64,000 bases of DNA from Ktedonobacter sp. SOSP1-85 (GTDB taxonomy: Bacteria > Chloroflexota > Ktedonobacteria > Ktedonobacterales > Ktedonobacteraceae): the NCBI RefSeq assembly GCF_016587415.1, contig NZ_BNJI01000001.1:2581501-2645500 (forward strand), in the 5' to 3' direction. Positions 35,029 through 44,608 of this stretch are shown one piece after another. A program made the position numbers and the translations under genes. The notes under the pieces were generated by a model. It did not search any database. It was not told the origin of the DNA and saw only the letters and a program-made list of their open reading frames with translations. Within the stretch, counting starts at the first letter, position 1. Every line of letters begins with the position of its first letter.

Positions 35029-35362
35029 CTAGATCAATTGTGGCGCATATGCCTACATAGATATGCGTCTTAGACTACATACAGTATAAGCTTGCCGTGA
35101 TTAAAACGCAATAGAGCATACGAGTTTTGGGTCGTAATAGGATTACTGGCTGATATTACCTCAAATGGCGCTACTTTCCATGCTTCCTGTTCTAAACTGT
35201 TGCATAGAGCAGGCAGAAAGCGAGACCAGCCTGCTAAAGTGGTAATATGAAGGCGTGCAGTAGCACACATCTATCGTCCCCGATGACATAACCCACTTTT
35301 CAAAACGCAATTTTTACAGAAGGAGGATGCGCAGCTACTCTAGTTAGCAGGCGCACAATACA
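35029..35362. promoter_or_regulatory. Divergent promoter region, minC and aldose epimerase
   Basis: No gene was seen. A strong AGGAGG at about 35320 is followed at once by a six-codon ORF (ATGCGCAGCTACTCTAGTTAG is 21 bases including the stop, positions about 35328-35348), too short to call. Confidence 0.3.
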
Positions 35363-36184
35363 ATGGCTACATTTACGCAATTTCCTATGCCCAACGAACG
35401 CGTCATTACCAGTGGAACCACCACTATCGCGGTCATGCCTGAGATCAACCTGGTATCACATTTCCAGGTTGGCGACTGGCAGGTACTCTACCGGGCCTCG
35501 GAGACGGGGAATGTCAAGCGCTGGGGTATTCCCCTGATGATCCCTAACTTCGGGCGGCTAAAAGATGGCCTCTTTGAAGAGAAAGGAACCACCCTCCCGA
35601 TGCATGGCTTCGGGCGCAACTTGCCCTGGTCGGTCGCGGAGCACACCGAGACGAGTATTCGCCTCCAGCTTACAAGCAGTGAGGCTACACGCGCAAGCTA
35701 TCCCTATGATTTCGTCTTTACCAGTGAAATCGTGGCAGGCGAGGGAAGCCTTACCTATACGCTCACAATGGAGAATAAGAGCGATGAAACAATGCCTATC
35801 GCGCCCGGCTTTCACCCTTATTTCGCCCTGGATCAGGGGGAGAAGTCTCGCGTAGTTGTCAATGGTCTCGAAGGTTTCGATGCTAGCACGATCCACTGGG
35901 ACACCAATCCGCCCGATAATCACTACCCCTTCGCCCAACAGGCCAGTTTCGAGTTTCCACAACAAGGCACCCTGCGTATCGCAGAGGTTCCACACGCTGG
36001 GCACTACCTGCTCAAAGAGATGCAGGTCTGGTCGGAACCAGTCACGGCGCCCGATCACGAGTTTATCTGCTTTGAGCCAATTGTGACCCACGAAAATGGC
36101 CTCAACCGTCCCCAGGACCGGCTCAATATCGCCTCCCATACCCAGCAACAGATCACCCTACACTTGCAAGCACAACCTCGCTAA
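35363..36184 (+). CDS. Aldose 1-epimerase-like protein
   Basis: A 273-residue protein of the galactose mutarotase/YeaD superfamily. HGFGRNLPW, the catalytic His in PGFHPYF, and the catalytic Glu in CFEPIVTHENGLN are all present. It interconverts sugar anomers, perhaps of a hexose phosphate. The Shine-Dalgarno is weak, so a start at the ATG at 35387 is possible. Confidence 0.85.
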   Translation: MATFTQFPMPNERVITSGTTTIAVMPEINLVSHFQVGDWQVLYRASETGNVKRWGIPLMIPNFGRLKDGLFEEKGTTLPMHGFGRNLPWSVAEHTETSIRLQLTSSEATRASYPYDFVFTSEIVAGEGSLTYTLTMENKSDETMPIAPGFHPYFALDQGEKSRVVVNGLEGFDASTIHWDTNPPDNHYPFAQQASFEFPQQGTLRIAEVPHAGHYLLKEMQVWSEPVTAPDHEFICFEPIVTHENGLNRPQDRLNIASHTQQQITLHLQAQPR

Positions 36185-36189
36185 ACCCC

Positions 36190-36256
36190 GGTTGTAAGTG
36201 GTAGAGAAGTGCAGGCAGGTGCGGCACCTGCCTGCACTTCTCTACCACTTACAACC
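36190..36256. terminator. Aldose epimerase terminator palindrome
   Basis: 33-bp perfect arms with a one-base loop, six bases after the stop. The rest of the gap up to ftsH (36257-36561) holds a TATAAT at 36459-36464 that may be the ftsH -10, with no clear -35. Confidence 0.7.
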
Positions 36257-36561
36257 ACCAAATTTTTTTGACTGCAACGTTGCAGTCCTCTCTATCGTAG
36301 AGATAGTAGCATGTGTAGCAACGTGGAGGAGCGAGCGCATAAACACCACAAGGGCAGGTAACCCGACCTCTTCTTTCCAGGAGTCATATCACCAGAGACA
36401 AGAGTACGGTGTACCGGTAGCAGCTACGTTTATGCGTGCATTTCCCATGCCAGTACGCTATAATAAGGCATGCTATACGCTAACTCAAACATATCCAATT
36501 TCAACACCACACTCACTTCAGGGGACATATATGTCTGAGGCCCAGAAAGCAGGTAATTCTT

Positions 36562-38592
36562 ATGGACAGACAGCCGGGGAATAGATACTGGCTTCAAAAT
36601 AACAACGATAGGCAGCAAATACGCCCGGGTGGCCCTCCCAACAATAATGGGCAGAATCAACAGCCACGACCATCCAACCGGCTCAATTCTGTGTTGCTAG
36701 CCCTCGTTGTTGTTATGCTGGGCTTGGCTCTTTTCAACTTTTTCAACAACGCCAGCCAGAACACTGCCAACTCGTCACAAAGCAACGAGTTAAGCTATAC
36801 GCAATTTTATCAGCAAATCCAACAGAAGAACGTCAAGTCTGCCACGATTGTAGGGCAAAGCGACATCACAGGTACGTTGCGCGAACCTTTTAAGGGTAAG
36901 CAAAATTTCCATGTCTACCAGCTTCCCAACGGGGATGACAAGCTGGCACAGAATCTGATTCAGAGCGGGGCTACGGTCACCTATCAGCCGCCACCTGACA
37001 ATTCGTTCTGGCTGAACCTGCTTATCGCATCCATACCCTGGATCTTCCTGATTGGCTTTATCTTCTTCCTGACACGCCGCGCCTCACAAGGGCAGCAGGG
37101 CATCTTTAGCTTCGGCAAGAGCCGCGCTAAACTGATCCTTGAGGATCGCCCCAGCACCACCTTCGCGGACGTCGCAGGCGTGGACGAGTCAAAATATGAG
37201 CTTCAGGAAGTTGTTGAGTTTCTCAAGACACCCCAGAAGTTCCAGCGCCTGGGCGGTAAGATCCCTCGCGGCGTGCTGCTGGTAGGCCCTCCAGGAACCG
37301 GTAAGACGCTGCTGGCACGCGCGGTCGCTGGTGAAGCTGGTGTTCCCTTCTTCTCAATGAGCGGCTCTGAGTTTGTCGAGGTTCTCGTAGGTGTCGGCGC
37401 CAGCCGTGTCCGCGACCTCTTTGACCAGGCGAAGAAGGCCTCACCCAGCATCATCTTCATTGACGAAATTGACGCCGTTGGTCGCCAGCGCGGTTCAAGC
37501 ATCAACACCAATGATGAGCGCGAGCAGACCCTGAACCAGTTACTCGTTGAGATGGATGGCTTCGATAACCGTCAGGCAGTCGTCGTGGTCGCCGCCACGA
37601 ACCGCCCGGATGGACTCGACCAGGCGCTGCTACGCCCGGGCCGCTTTGATCGACGTGTTACCGTCGACCGCCCCGACTGGAATGGCCGCCTCGCCATCTT
37701 GAAGATTCATACGCGCACTGTCCCCCTGGCACCCGATATCAACCTGACAACCATCGCCCGCGGCACGACTGGCATGGTTGGTGCGGACCTGGCCAACCTG
37801 GTCAACGAGGCCGCGATAATCGCGGCACGCCGTAACCTGGATTATGTCACACAGCCCAGTTTCGACGAGGCTCTAGACAAGATTCTGCTGGGTGCCGAGC
37901 GTCCACTCGTGCTGAGCGATGCGGACCTCGATGTGACAGCCTATCATGAGGGCGGGCACGCGCTTGCAGGCCTGGTCACCGAGGAATGCGATCCCGTTAC
38001 CAAGGTCACCATTGTCCCACGCGGGCAGGCCCTGGGCGTGACTATGTCGACTCCGCTTGATGATCGCTACAACTACTCCAGGGAGTACTTGCTGGCCCAG
38101 CTCGTCTACGCCCTTGGTGGTCGAGCCGCTGAACAGGTCATTTTTGACCGCATTACCACAGGCGCGGAGAACGATCTGCAACGCGTTACGCAGATCGCGC
38201 GGCAAATGGTAGCTCGCTGGGGTATGAGCGAGCGCCTGGGTACAGTCTCCTTCAGCGAGCGTCAGAGCCCCTTCATGGGCGGCGATATGGGCAATCCGAC
38301 CGATTATAGCGAGGAAACGGCCCAGATCATTGACGAAGAGGTGTCGCGCATCATCAATGAATGTTATGAGCGCACCCTCAACGTCATGCGCACCTATCGT
38401 CCGACTCTCGACCGGATCGCGAAAGATCTGCGCACGCACGAAACCATTGACGCCAAACAGCTACATACGATTATGGAGAGCACGGGAGCACCCATCGCTT
38501 CCACCCAACTCCACCCAACCCCACAGCAGGTACAGGTCGTCGAGGCCCCTCCTCCTCCCGCCTCACTCCTCCAACCACCCGAGATGCAATAG
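36562..38592 (+). CDS. ftsH: ATP-dependent zinc metalloprotease FtsH
   Basis: A 676-residue membrane AAA protease. There is a Gln/Asn-rich cytoplasmic start, a membrane helix ([21 protein letters not shown]), an extracytoplasmic domain, and a second helix ([18 protein letters not shown]). The AAA domain has [23 protein letters not shown] and the second-region ATNRPDGLD. The zinc motif reads HEGGH (usual HEAGH), which still satisfies HExxH, and a distal acidic ligand segment (TGAENDL) is present. It degrades misfolded membrane proteins and short-lived regulators. A Pro-rich tail ends the protein. AGGT lies eight bases before the ATG. Confidence 0.97.
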   Translation: MDRQPGNRYWLQNNNDRQQIRPGGPPNNNGQNQQPRPSNRLNSVLLALVVVMLGLALFNFFNNASQNTANSSQSNELSYTQFYQQIQQKNVKSATIVGQSDITGTLREPFKGKQNFHVYQLPNGDDKLAQNLIQSGATVTYQPPPDNSFWLNLLIASIPWIFLIGFIFFLTRRASQGQQGIFSFGKSRAKLILEDRPSTTFADVAGVDESKYELQEVVEFLKTPQKFQRLGGKIPRGVLLVGPPGTGKTLLARAVAGEAGVPFFSMSGSEFVEVLVGVGASRVRDLFDQAKKASPSIIFIDEIDAVGRQRGSSINTNDEREQTLNQLLVEMDGFDNRQAVVVVAATNRPDGLDQALLRPGRFDRRVTVDRPDWNGRLAILKIHTRTVPLAPDINLTTIARGTTGMVGADLANLVNEAAIIAARRNLDYVTQPSFDEALDKILLGAERPLVLSDADLDVTAYHEGGHALAGLVTEECDPVTKVTIVPRGQALGVTMSTPLDDRYNYSREYLLAQLVYALGGRAAEQVIFDRITTGAENDLQRVTQIARQMVARWGMSERLGTVSFSERQSPFMGGDMGNPTDYSEETAQIIDEEVSRIINECYERTLNVMRTYRPTLDRIAKDLRTHETIDAKQLHTIMESTGAPIASTQLHPTPQQVQVVEAPPPPASLLQPPEMQ

Positions 38593-38596
38593 AAGG

Positions 38597-38658
38597 TTGA
38601 GAAAAGCGAAGAGCCGTGCGGCCCTATTCAGGGCCGCACGGCTCTTCGCTTTTCTCAA
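38597..38658. terminator. Bidirectional terminator palindrome after ftsH
   Basis: 29-bp perfect arms with a four-base loop ATTC, between convergent ftsH and thioesterase genes. Confidence 0.75.
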
Positions 38659-38670
38659 AGATTGCTCCAC

Positions 38671-39153
38671 TTATTTAGATGTGGGAGTAAAAAAATCACG
38701 CATGCCAGGATACTCTTGCATAATCTCATCAATAACCCGGTTCGATAGTGCCATAAAGGTTCCATGGGCCTCGGCCAGCACAACACTCTCGTCCTCCGCC
38801 AGGGTAAGGTAGCCAGATGCCTGCGACATACGCCCTCGCTGGAGACCAAGCTTCGCTCGGACACGCAACAGAGGTCCATAGGGAACATAGCGTCGATAGC
38901 GCACATCCAGTCGCCCGGTCATTGTCCAGGCGGGCGTATCGGTAAGCATAGTGGTGCGATTGAGGGCCTCATCTAGCACAGCGGCAACAATGCCACCATG
39001 AATGACTCCTGGGAACCCCTGGTGCTCAGCCTCAGGCCGAAAGTCCGAGACCACCGTATCCCCATCCAGGTGAAATACCATTTTGAGGCCATAGGGATTC
39101 CGTTGGCCACACACAAAACAGAGCTGATAATCAGTCGTATCATTCAATTCCAT
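38671..39153 (-). CDS. PaaI-like hotdog thioesterase
   Basis: A 160-residue hotdog-fold protein with HGGIVAAVLDEALN, the helix and active-site region of PaaI/YigI-type acyl-CoA thioesterases, and an N-terminal CFVCGQRNPYGL motif typical of the subfamily. The frame is open to 39288, but TAGGA eight bases before the ATG at 39153 marks the start. It probably hydrolyses an acyl-CoA; substrate unknown. Confidence 0.88.
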   Translation of the reverse strand: MELNDTTDYQLCFVCGQRNPYGLKMVFHLDGDTVVSDFRPEAEHQGFPGVIHGGIVAAVLDEALNRTTMLTDTPAWTMTGRLDVRYRRYVPYGPLLRVRAKLGLQRGRMSQASGYLTLAEDESVVLAEAHGTFMALSNRVIDEIMQEYPGMRDFFTPTSK

Positions 39154-39515
39154 GATTATGTTCCTAACGTTTCTTTGGCATAAGCAAGGCGCATCTCTTC
39201 CCCCGGTTGAGTCTATCATAGTTACTAAGAAGGGGCAAACATGCAGCCATCTGCGGCCAGAGGCACAGAGAGCGAAACTACCCAGCACCCCTACACGTGC
39301 TTAATACAATGAACATCTCTTGCCTGGCAGGTTGCCTCTTGCCAACTGCCGTCACTATGGAGTATCTTTCTCATAATAGCTGTCACTATTCGCGCCCCCA
39401 AACCCAACAACAGTACGCGTATACTACTCCAGGTTGACAGCTTCAGGTATTTTTGCAGCCAGGCAATCGTTGTTATGTAGACGTCCGTGCCTAGTTTTAG
39501 GAAGAGAAGTGCATT
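39154..39515. promoter_or_regulatory. Divergent gap with no recognised feature
   Basis: 361 bp between divergent genes. No supported ORF, repeat or strong promoter was seen. Confidence 0.3.
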
Positions 39516-40247
39516 ATGACAGTTACCAATCACGTGCAGGCCGCATCTCCCACTAATCAGAAAAAAGAGCGAAAAAAGCTTGCCAAGCGCGAAGCCAGGC
39601 TTATGCTAAAAATTGAAGAGGGCAAGAAAGAGGCTCAGAAGGCGGAGCAGAAGGTAGCCAAAGCTCAACAGCGCCTCGAGGAGGCTCAGGTGGCGCTCCA
39701 CAATTTAGAGATGCAGCTACAACAGGTGCAAAGCGCGCTGGAGTCCATTCCAGGTAAGAAGAAAAACAACAAAGCTGCCAATGAAACAGATGAGCAGCCT
39801 CCTATCGCATCCTCCGCACCTATCCTTGAGGAATTGACAGACTCTCCCGTGACAAACACACTCGAGCAGGAGCACGCAGCGCTCCACGCCGGATCAGTCG
39901 CCCAGGACGAGCCAGCACCCGAGCCAGTTCCCTTGAACGATATTCTTCAGGAGCTCACCCAGGAACACACCCCAGAAACCGTTTCAGCGCTCGACAATAG
40001 CCATGCGGAACCCGCAAACCAGGGCAACACAGAGGAGCAGCCCGCTACCCAGGCCAATGTAGATCAATCACAGACCCAGGGAGAGGAAAGTGAGTCCTCT
40101 CCATCCTCAAGCACAGAGGAGGCGCCAACCACACAGGATCAGGCAGAGACACAAGAAGAGGATGAAACAGACGAGCAGGAAGAGACGCCAGAGCACGAGA
40201 CATCCACTGGCCATAGCCATCGTCGCAGACGAAGCACTAACGCGTAA
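39516..40247 (+). CDS. Coiled-coil protein with long acidic disordered tail
   Basis: A 243-residue protein of no known family. Residues about 18-80 are a Lys/Glu/Gln-rich coiled coil (AKREARLMLKIEEGKKEAQK, then QRLEEAQVALHNLEMQLQQ). Residues about 90-230 are low-complexity, rich in Glu/Gln/Pro/Ser/Thr. The end is basic (HSHRRRRSTNA). It may be a scaffold or nucleoid-associated protein; this is only a guess. Codon use looks like the neighbours. Confidence 0.65.
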   Translation: MTVTNHVQAASPTNQKKERKKLAKREARLMLKIEEGKKEAQKAEQKVAKAQQRLEEAQVALHNLEMQLQQVQSALESIPGKKKNNKAANETDEQPPIASSAPILEELTDSPVTNTLEQEHAALHAGSVAQDEPAPEPVPLNDILQELTQEHTPETVSALDNSHAEPANQGNTEEQPATQANVDQSQTQGEESESSPSSSTEEAPTTQDQAETQEEDETDEQEETPEHETSTGHSHRRRRSTNA

Positions 40248-40256
40248 GTGGCATAT

Positions 40257-40308
40257 ACACGGAGAGGAGGGGAACGGCCATGTGATACCGTTCCCCTCCT
40301 CTCTGTGT
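40257..40308. terminator. Bidirectional terminator palindrome
   Basis: 21-bp arms (ACACGGAGAGGAGGGGAACG...) with a ten-base loop, between convergent genes. Confidence 0.75.
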
Positions 40309-40320
40309 ACCAGGCAGATC

Positions 40321-41139
40321 TTATGATGAATGGGCTGGATGAGCCTTAGCGGGCGCGGGCGTATGCTTATACTCAAGCACCCCTCGGCGCTTCAGGCGTC
40401 CATAGATCCAGAGTGTTATGGAGAGCAAGAAGAGGCCAATCATATAGGCTCCCAGTACATCCGAGGCCCAGTGGTCACCAAGATAGACACGTGATGGCCC
40501 TACCAGGATCACAAACAATGCAGGTACAATCAGCAATACATAGTGCCACCAGCGGTCACGCTTAAAGAGAATCACCCCGAAGGAGAAGAGCAGACCCCAG
40601 AAGGCAACATACCCCATCACATGCCCACTGGGAAAGCTTTTGCCGCCAGCGGCCTGTAGGATCTCGACCAGGTTGGTTGTCGGGCGTGGGCGTCCAATCC
40701 AGGCTTTGAACAGACCATTCAAGAGCGAACTCACAGTGGTATGCACGATGAGAATGATCGCCTCCAAACGCAAATTGACGACCCAGAAGATAACCGCCAT
40801 GACAACTATTAGCAGAATCGACAGCATAAGGCTGGTCCCAATATAGCTAACAGCCGTCATCAACACATCTAACCACGGAGTCCGTAACTCCTGAAACTCC
40901 TGCGTAATAAACACATCGATATTGAGGACAGCATTAAAATGCACATAGGCGGCCAGGGCGCCAAAAAGCACAAGCATAATGGCATCAAACGTGATCAAGA
41001 AACTCGTCTTGCGTAAGACGCTCCACCAGGGAGAGCGCGACTCCTCTACCTCCTGCTGTGCCTTCTGTACAGCCTCCTGAGCATGGCCCTCAAGCTCTTT
41101 TACTGCCTCATCTTTAGAAGGTGGATTCTTTTCTGGCAT
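40321..41139 (-). CDS. PAP2-family membrane phosphatase
   Basis: A 272-residue integral membrane protein. The three phosphatase motifs are clear: KAWIGRPRP, PSGH, and SRVYLGDHWASDV. Six hydrophobic segments surround them. The N-terminal 35 residues are a soluble charged helix (KELEGHAQEAVQKAQQE). Likely substrates are undecaprenyl pyrophosphate or phosphatidic-acid-type lipids. GAGGAGGAGG precedes the ATG. Confidence 0.92.
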   Translation of the reverse strand: MPEKNPPSKDEAVKELEGHAQEAVQKAQQEVEESRSPWWSVLRKTSFLITFDAIMLVLFGALAAYVHFNAVLNIDVFITQEFQELRTPWLDVLMTAVSYIGTSLMLSILLIVVMAVIFWVVNLRLEAIILIVHTTVSSLLNGLFKAWIGRPRPTTNLVEILQAAGGKSFPSGHVMGYVAFWGLLFSFGVILFKRDRWWHYVLLIVPALFVILVGPSRVYLGDHWASDVLGAYMIGLFLLSITLWIYGRLKRRGVLEYKHTPAPAKAHPAHSS

Positions 41140-41269
41140 GGCCTCCTCCTCTATGCCTCTAGCTAACTCTCTATCAAAAGTTGTAGTTGTCTACAGCGGA
41201 AATCATCTTTACGGATAGGTAAACGATACATATAGCACGTCCAGGACTGAGCAATGGTTGCGGAATATA

Positions 41270-41299
41270 TTGACGAAAATGACGTTTTCTCGCTATAGT
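41270..41299 (+). promoter_or_regulatory. Promoter of the GNAT gene
   Basis: TTGACG at 41270-41275, an 18-bp spacer and TATAGT at 41294-41299, 30 bp before the start. Confidence 0.6.
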
Positions 41300-41328
41300 C
41301 AACATAGGAAAGGGAGGTATCACTGGTC

Positions 41329-42225
41329 ATGTCACACATTGAAGTACGACCGGCACAGGCAGAGGACCGCGAGGCGGTTCTGGCCTTCTGCGCACATACA
41401 TGGGAACATGGAGATTATATCGAGCACGTCTGGAATGAATGGCTACAGAATCCAGCGGGGCAGCTCATCGTAGCTACGGTTGATAAACAACCTGCGGCCC
41501 TGGTGCATATGGAGATGCTTACGCCCGAGGACGCCTGGCTTGAGGGCCTGCGCGTCGCTCCAGAATTTCGCCGCCAGGGCCTGGCACGCAAAGTAAACGA
41601 GGCCGCGCTGGCCGAGGCTATGCGGCGTGGCGCGCAATATGCACGTATGGCTATTTCACATATCAATGAGCGCTCACAGCAGGTAAGTGAAGGGGGATAT
41701 TTTCGCCGCGTGGGGGCCATTCTCCCCTTTAATACCAAAGCCACGCCCGAGAAAATCACGCGTGTACATGGCAGCGATAAACCGCGCCTGGCCACGCTTG
41801 AGGACCTGGACGCCATCATTGACTTCTTAAATGCCTCGAATATCTTTCCTATTGTCGGAGGTCTCTACTACCTGCGCTTCCGCGCTTACCCCATCACGGC
41901 AGAGTTTCTAGAGAAAAAAATCAAGGCGCAACAAATTTATGTTCTTCATCGCTGGGAACGCCTGGATGGGCTGGCCATCATTGAGGTGCGCGAGAACCCA
42001 ACAGTAAGTCTCTCAGTAGGGTACATCGACGGAACCGCCATCGAAGCCATCAGCCTCATCGGCAACGAGCTACTCCAGCATGCAATCGAGATAGAGATCG
42101 AAAACGTACGCATCTACGCGCCCGACCTGGTTATTATGCGTGATGCCTTCGCGGGCCTGGGCTGTGAAGAGGCCATCGCCGAAGACAGCGAAGTCTATTA
42201 TACCTACGAGCGAGGACTTTTTTAA
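41329..42225 (+). CDS. GNAT-family N-acetyltransferase
   Basis: A 298-residue protein. The N-terminal half is a standard GNAT domain with LEGLRVAPEFRRQGLARKV as the acetyl-CoA-binding loop. The C-terminal half is a second, more divergent domain of similar size, possibly a degenerate GNAT repeat. The acceptor substrate is unknown. GGGAGG lies about 12 bases before the ATG. Confidence 0.85.
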   Translation: MSHIEVRPAQAEDREAVLAFCAHTWEHGDYIEHVWNEWLQNPAGQLIVATVDKQPAALVHMEMLTPEDAWLEGLRVAPEFRRQGLARKVNEAALAEAMRRGAQYARMAISHINERSQQVSEGGYFRRVGAILPFNTKATPEKITRVHGSDKPRLATLEDLDAIIDFLNASNIFPIVGGLYYLRFRAYPITAEFLEKKIKAQQIYVLHRWERLDGLAIIEVRENPTVSLSVGYIDGTAIEAISLIGNELLQHAIEIEIENVRIYAPDLVIMRDAFAGLGCEEAIAEDSEVYYTYERGLF

Positions 42226-42226
42226 C

Positions 42227-42287
42227 TGATGAAGAATATAATGATGCTGGCAGCCTGTGGCTGCCAGCATCATTATATTCTTCATCA
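42227..42287. terminator. Bidirectional terminator palindrome
   Basis: 29-bp perfect arms with loop TGT, between convergent GNAT and KAS III-like genes; it begins two bases after the GNAT stop. Confidence 0.75.
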
Positions 42288-42294
42288 AAAATTT

Positions 42295-43542
42295 CTAAGC
42301 GGGATCGATCACAGCATCTACGTTTTTCAATCCTTGATAACGTACAAGCCAGCAGCCATAGTTAAGCCCCCCACCTACCGCGGGGAGCGCTAGCCACTCG
42401 CCAGGATGCAGGCGGTCATTGCGCAACAGCTCAACCAGTGCGGTGCCAATACTCGCGTTGGAGAGGTTGCCATAGTAGCGGAAGTTATCGGCCAGTTTCC
42501 CCATTGTAGACTCAGGCCAGCCATAATCATTCATCAGCAGCTCGCCCATGCGACGCGTAATGCGTGAGTTAGCCTGGTGAGGCACGATATGCTTCACATC
42601 ATCATACTGCAAGCCCGAGTGACGCAGGAGCGCATCTACAGACTCTGCCATAGCCCGGGGAGCCTCGCGAAAGACCTCTTTGCCATTCATCTTGGTATAG
42701 CCCACATGGTACTGCGAGAGAAGCTGGCTTAGCTCTTTGCCCTTGCCCTCTTTGAAGAGCTGGCGAATCCGCAGATCGACCTCGGCCATCTCCACCGAGT
42801 CTTTACGCAGCGGCGTCTGGTAGAAGAGGGAAGCCGCCTGGCGAGCATCAGAACCATTAATGACATAGGTTGGCTCATCGCCACGCTCCAGAATGTAGGC
42901 CACGGCCCCCTCGCCAAAGAGCGAGCTGGTCTTCCAATCCAACACATTCATGATGTTGGGGAGTAGGCCCTCAGACATCACCAGCAACACGCGCCTGGCA
43001 GAGCTGGCGGCCAGTACCTCGGCACAGACCTGGAAGGCCTCCGTCTGGCAAGCACAGGCACCCCGCAGCATGGTTGCGCGAATAGTTGGGATACCCAGGC
43101 GCATTCCCACCCAGCCTGCAATCGTCGGAAAGGCATCATTATCGGATGAGGAGGCACCAATGATTGTATCTATATCTGTGGCTTCCAGGCCCGCACTCGC
43201 CAGGGCGCGCTTCGCAGCCACAACCGCCATATCAACAAGCGACTCATCTTCGGCCGCTTCGGGATCATCGATCAGGCCGGGAGCATCGCTACCAGCCATC
43301 CTCCGGCACAGAGCCATTGTACTGGCGCGGACATAACGGGTGCTCAAACCAGTAACACGCTCCAGGTCCTCCGCCTTACGCGGATCACCAAGACAGGTCG
43401 AAATATACGCGAAAAATTCGTTTGTGATAATACCTTTAGGAGAATAATTCCCCAAACCCACAAGGCGAACCTGGGATTTGGTATAGGTCTGTGGCACAGC
43501 ATAGGTATAGTGCGGCCATTGACCCTCAGGGGCTAGTGTCAT
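42295..43542 (-). CDS. Beta-ketoacyl-ACP synthase III-like enzyme
   Basis: A 415-residue thiolase-fold condensing enzyme. The catalytic triad is present: Cys in GACACQTEAFQ, His in IVPHQANSRI and Asn in YYGNLSNASIGTAL. It is longer than housekeeping FabH (about 320 residues), with an extended N-terminus and an insertion after residue about 240. No other fatty-acid synthesis gene is adjacent, so it may serve a special lipid or secondary metabolite. GGAGG lies 11 bases before the ATG. Confidence 0.88.
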   Translation of the reverse strand: MTLAPEGQWPHYTYAVPQTYTKSQVRLVGLGNYSPKGIITNEFFAYISTCLGDPRKAEDLERVTGLSTRYVRASTMALCRRMAGSDAPGLIDDPEAAEDESLVDMAVVAAKRALASAGLEATDIDTIIGASSSDNDAFPTIAGWVGMRLGIPTIRATMLRGACACQTEAFQVCAEVLAASSARRVLLVMSEGLLPNIMNVLDWKTSSLFGEGAVAYILERGDEPTYVINGSDARQAASLFYQTPLRKDSVEMAEVDLRIRQLFKEGKGKELSQLLSQYHVGYTKMNGKEVFREAPRAMAESVDALLRHSGLQYDDVKHIVPHQANSRITRRMGELLMNDYGWPESTMGKLADNFRYYGNLSNASIGTALVELLRNDRLHPGEWLALPAVGGGLNYGCWLVRYQGLKNVDAVIDPA

Positions 43543-43876
43543 TCGAAAAAGAACCTCCGTATCGAGGATGTACCACCTAATTTACCGTAAGTATAACATA
43601 TGAGATCACTCCCTGCGTATAAGCTGATCTACGATGGGAGGCGGCCTCGTTTCCGGTAAGGGCAGAGAAAAAAAAGCGTACAGTACATGGGAGTTTGCTC
43701 CTAAATAAGCATCTCATTGCTTTGTAGCAGGCCAGGTTTTATAATGCATTCTATCCAGGTCGTTAAAACATACCCTGCGCCCTCATCACCCTATATAGCT
43801 CTTCTTAGCAGATACAGGGCAAGCCAGCAAGCATCCAGGGAACCTGATTGAAGGAAAGGAATGCATCCTAGAGCCT
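43543..43876. promoter_or_regulatory. Divergent gap with no recognised feature
   Basis: 333 bp, AT-rich around 43680-43790. No convincing promoter or ORF was seen. Confidence 0.3.
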
Positions 43877-44590
43877 ATGCATCCAACCAAAGCCAGGATG
43901 GTGCATACCATCACAGATCGCTTCTCTATGGCCAACACCTACCTCATCAACGATGAGCGCCTGGTGGTCGTCGACCCTGGTTCTGAGTTGAATGTGCGCC
44001 TGCTCCACCACTACATTCAGCGCATTCTTGGTCGCAGCCCTCAAGATATAGACCTGGTTGTCTTTACCCACCTCCATCCCGATCATACGGCAGGTCTCGC
44101 GGCGCTCAAAGCCATCTGCTCGGCCCCCGTTGCGGCCTCGGCCCTGGTTAAGCAGCTCGCGCTCGATAATGAGAGCAAGGGAAATGTCCTGCCACGCATC
44201 AGCCATTTCGCCGGGCGGATGCTACCGGACTCCTTGCAACACCTCGATCTCTTCCCACCAGCCTATCTCCAGCAGATGCAATTGGTTGATATCTGGCTAG
44301 AGGATATTACGGGACTGCCTGAGCATCCTGAGTGGCGCGTCATTGCCAGTCCCGGGCATACTCCCGAAAGCCTCTGCCTCTACAATCCCTTCTCTCTGGA
44401 ATTAATCTGTGGAGATACAGTGCTCACTAATGAAAGTGAGAGGCCACGTCTACGCGCCGGAGCTAACCGCCACCTCTTACGCGAGACACTGCACGTCCTC
44501 CGTAGCCTGGATATTCGCTACCTCTATCCTGGCCACGGGCGCCCCATCCTCTCGCTCCACCCACTTCAACGCTATGAAATTGCGTGGTAA
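43877..44590 (+). CDS. Metallo-beta-lactamase-fold hydrolase
   Basis: A 237-residue MBL-fold protein with THLHPDHTAGL, SPGHTPES, ICGDTVL and YPGHGRP, so the zinc ligands are complete. It is smaller than the MBL protein at 25612 and lacks its winged-helix-like tail. The substrate is unknown. The Shine-Dalgarno is weak; a start at 43898 is possible. Confidence 0.88.
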   Translation: MHPTKARMVHTITDRFSMANTYLINDERLVVVDPGSELNVRLLHHYIQRILGRSPQDIDLVVFTHLHPDHTAGLAALKAICSAPVAASALVKQLALDNESKGNVLPRISHFAGRMLPDSLQHLDLFPPAYLQQMQLVDIWLEDITGLPEHPEWRVIASPGHTPESLCLYNPFSLELICGDTVLTNESERPRLRAGANRHLLRETLHVLRSLDIRYLYPGHGRPILSLHPLQRYEIAW

Positions 44591-44608
44591 ACTCGTTTGC
44601 GCGGAGCA

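Noticed and set aside
35328..35348. Six-codon leader ORF before the aldose epimerase gene
   Set aside because: It has a strong Shine-Dalgarno, but the peptide is too short and no regulatory logic was seen.
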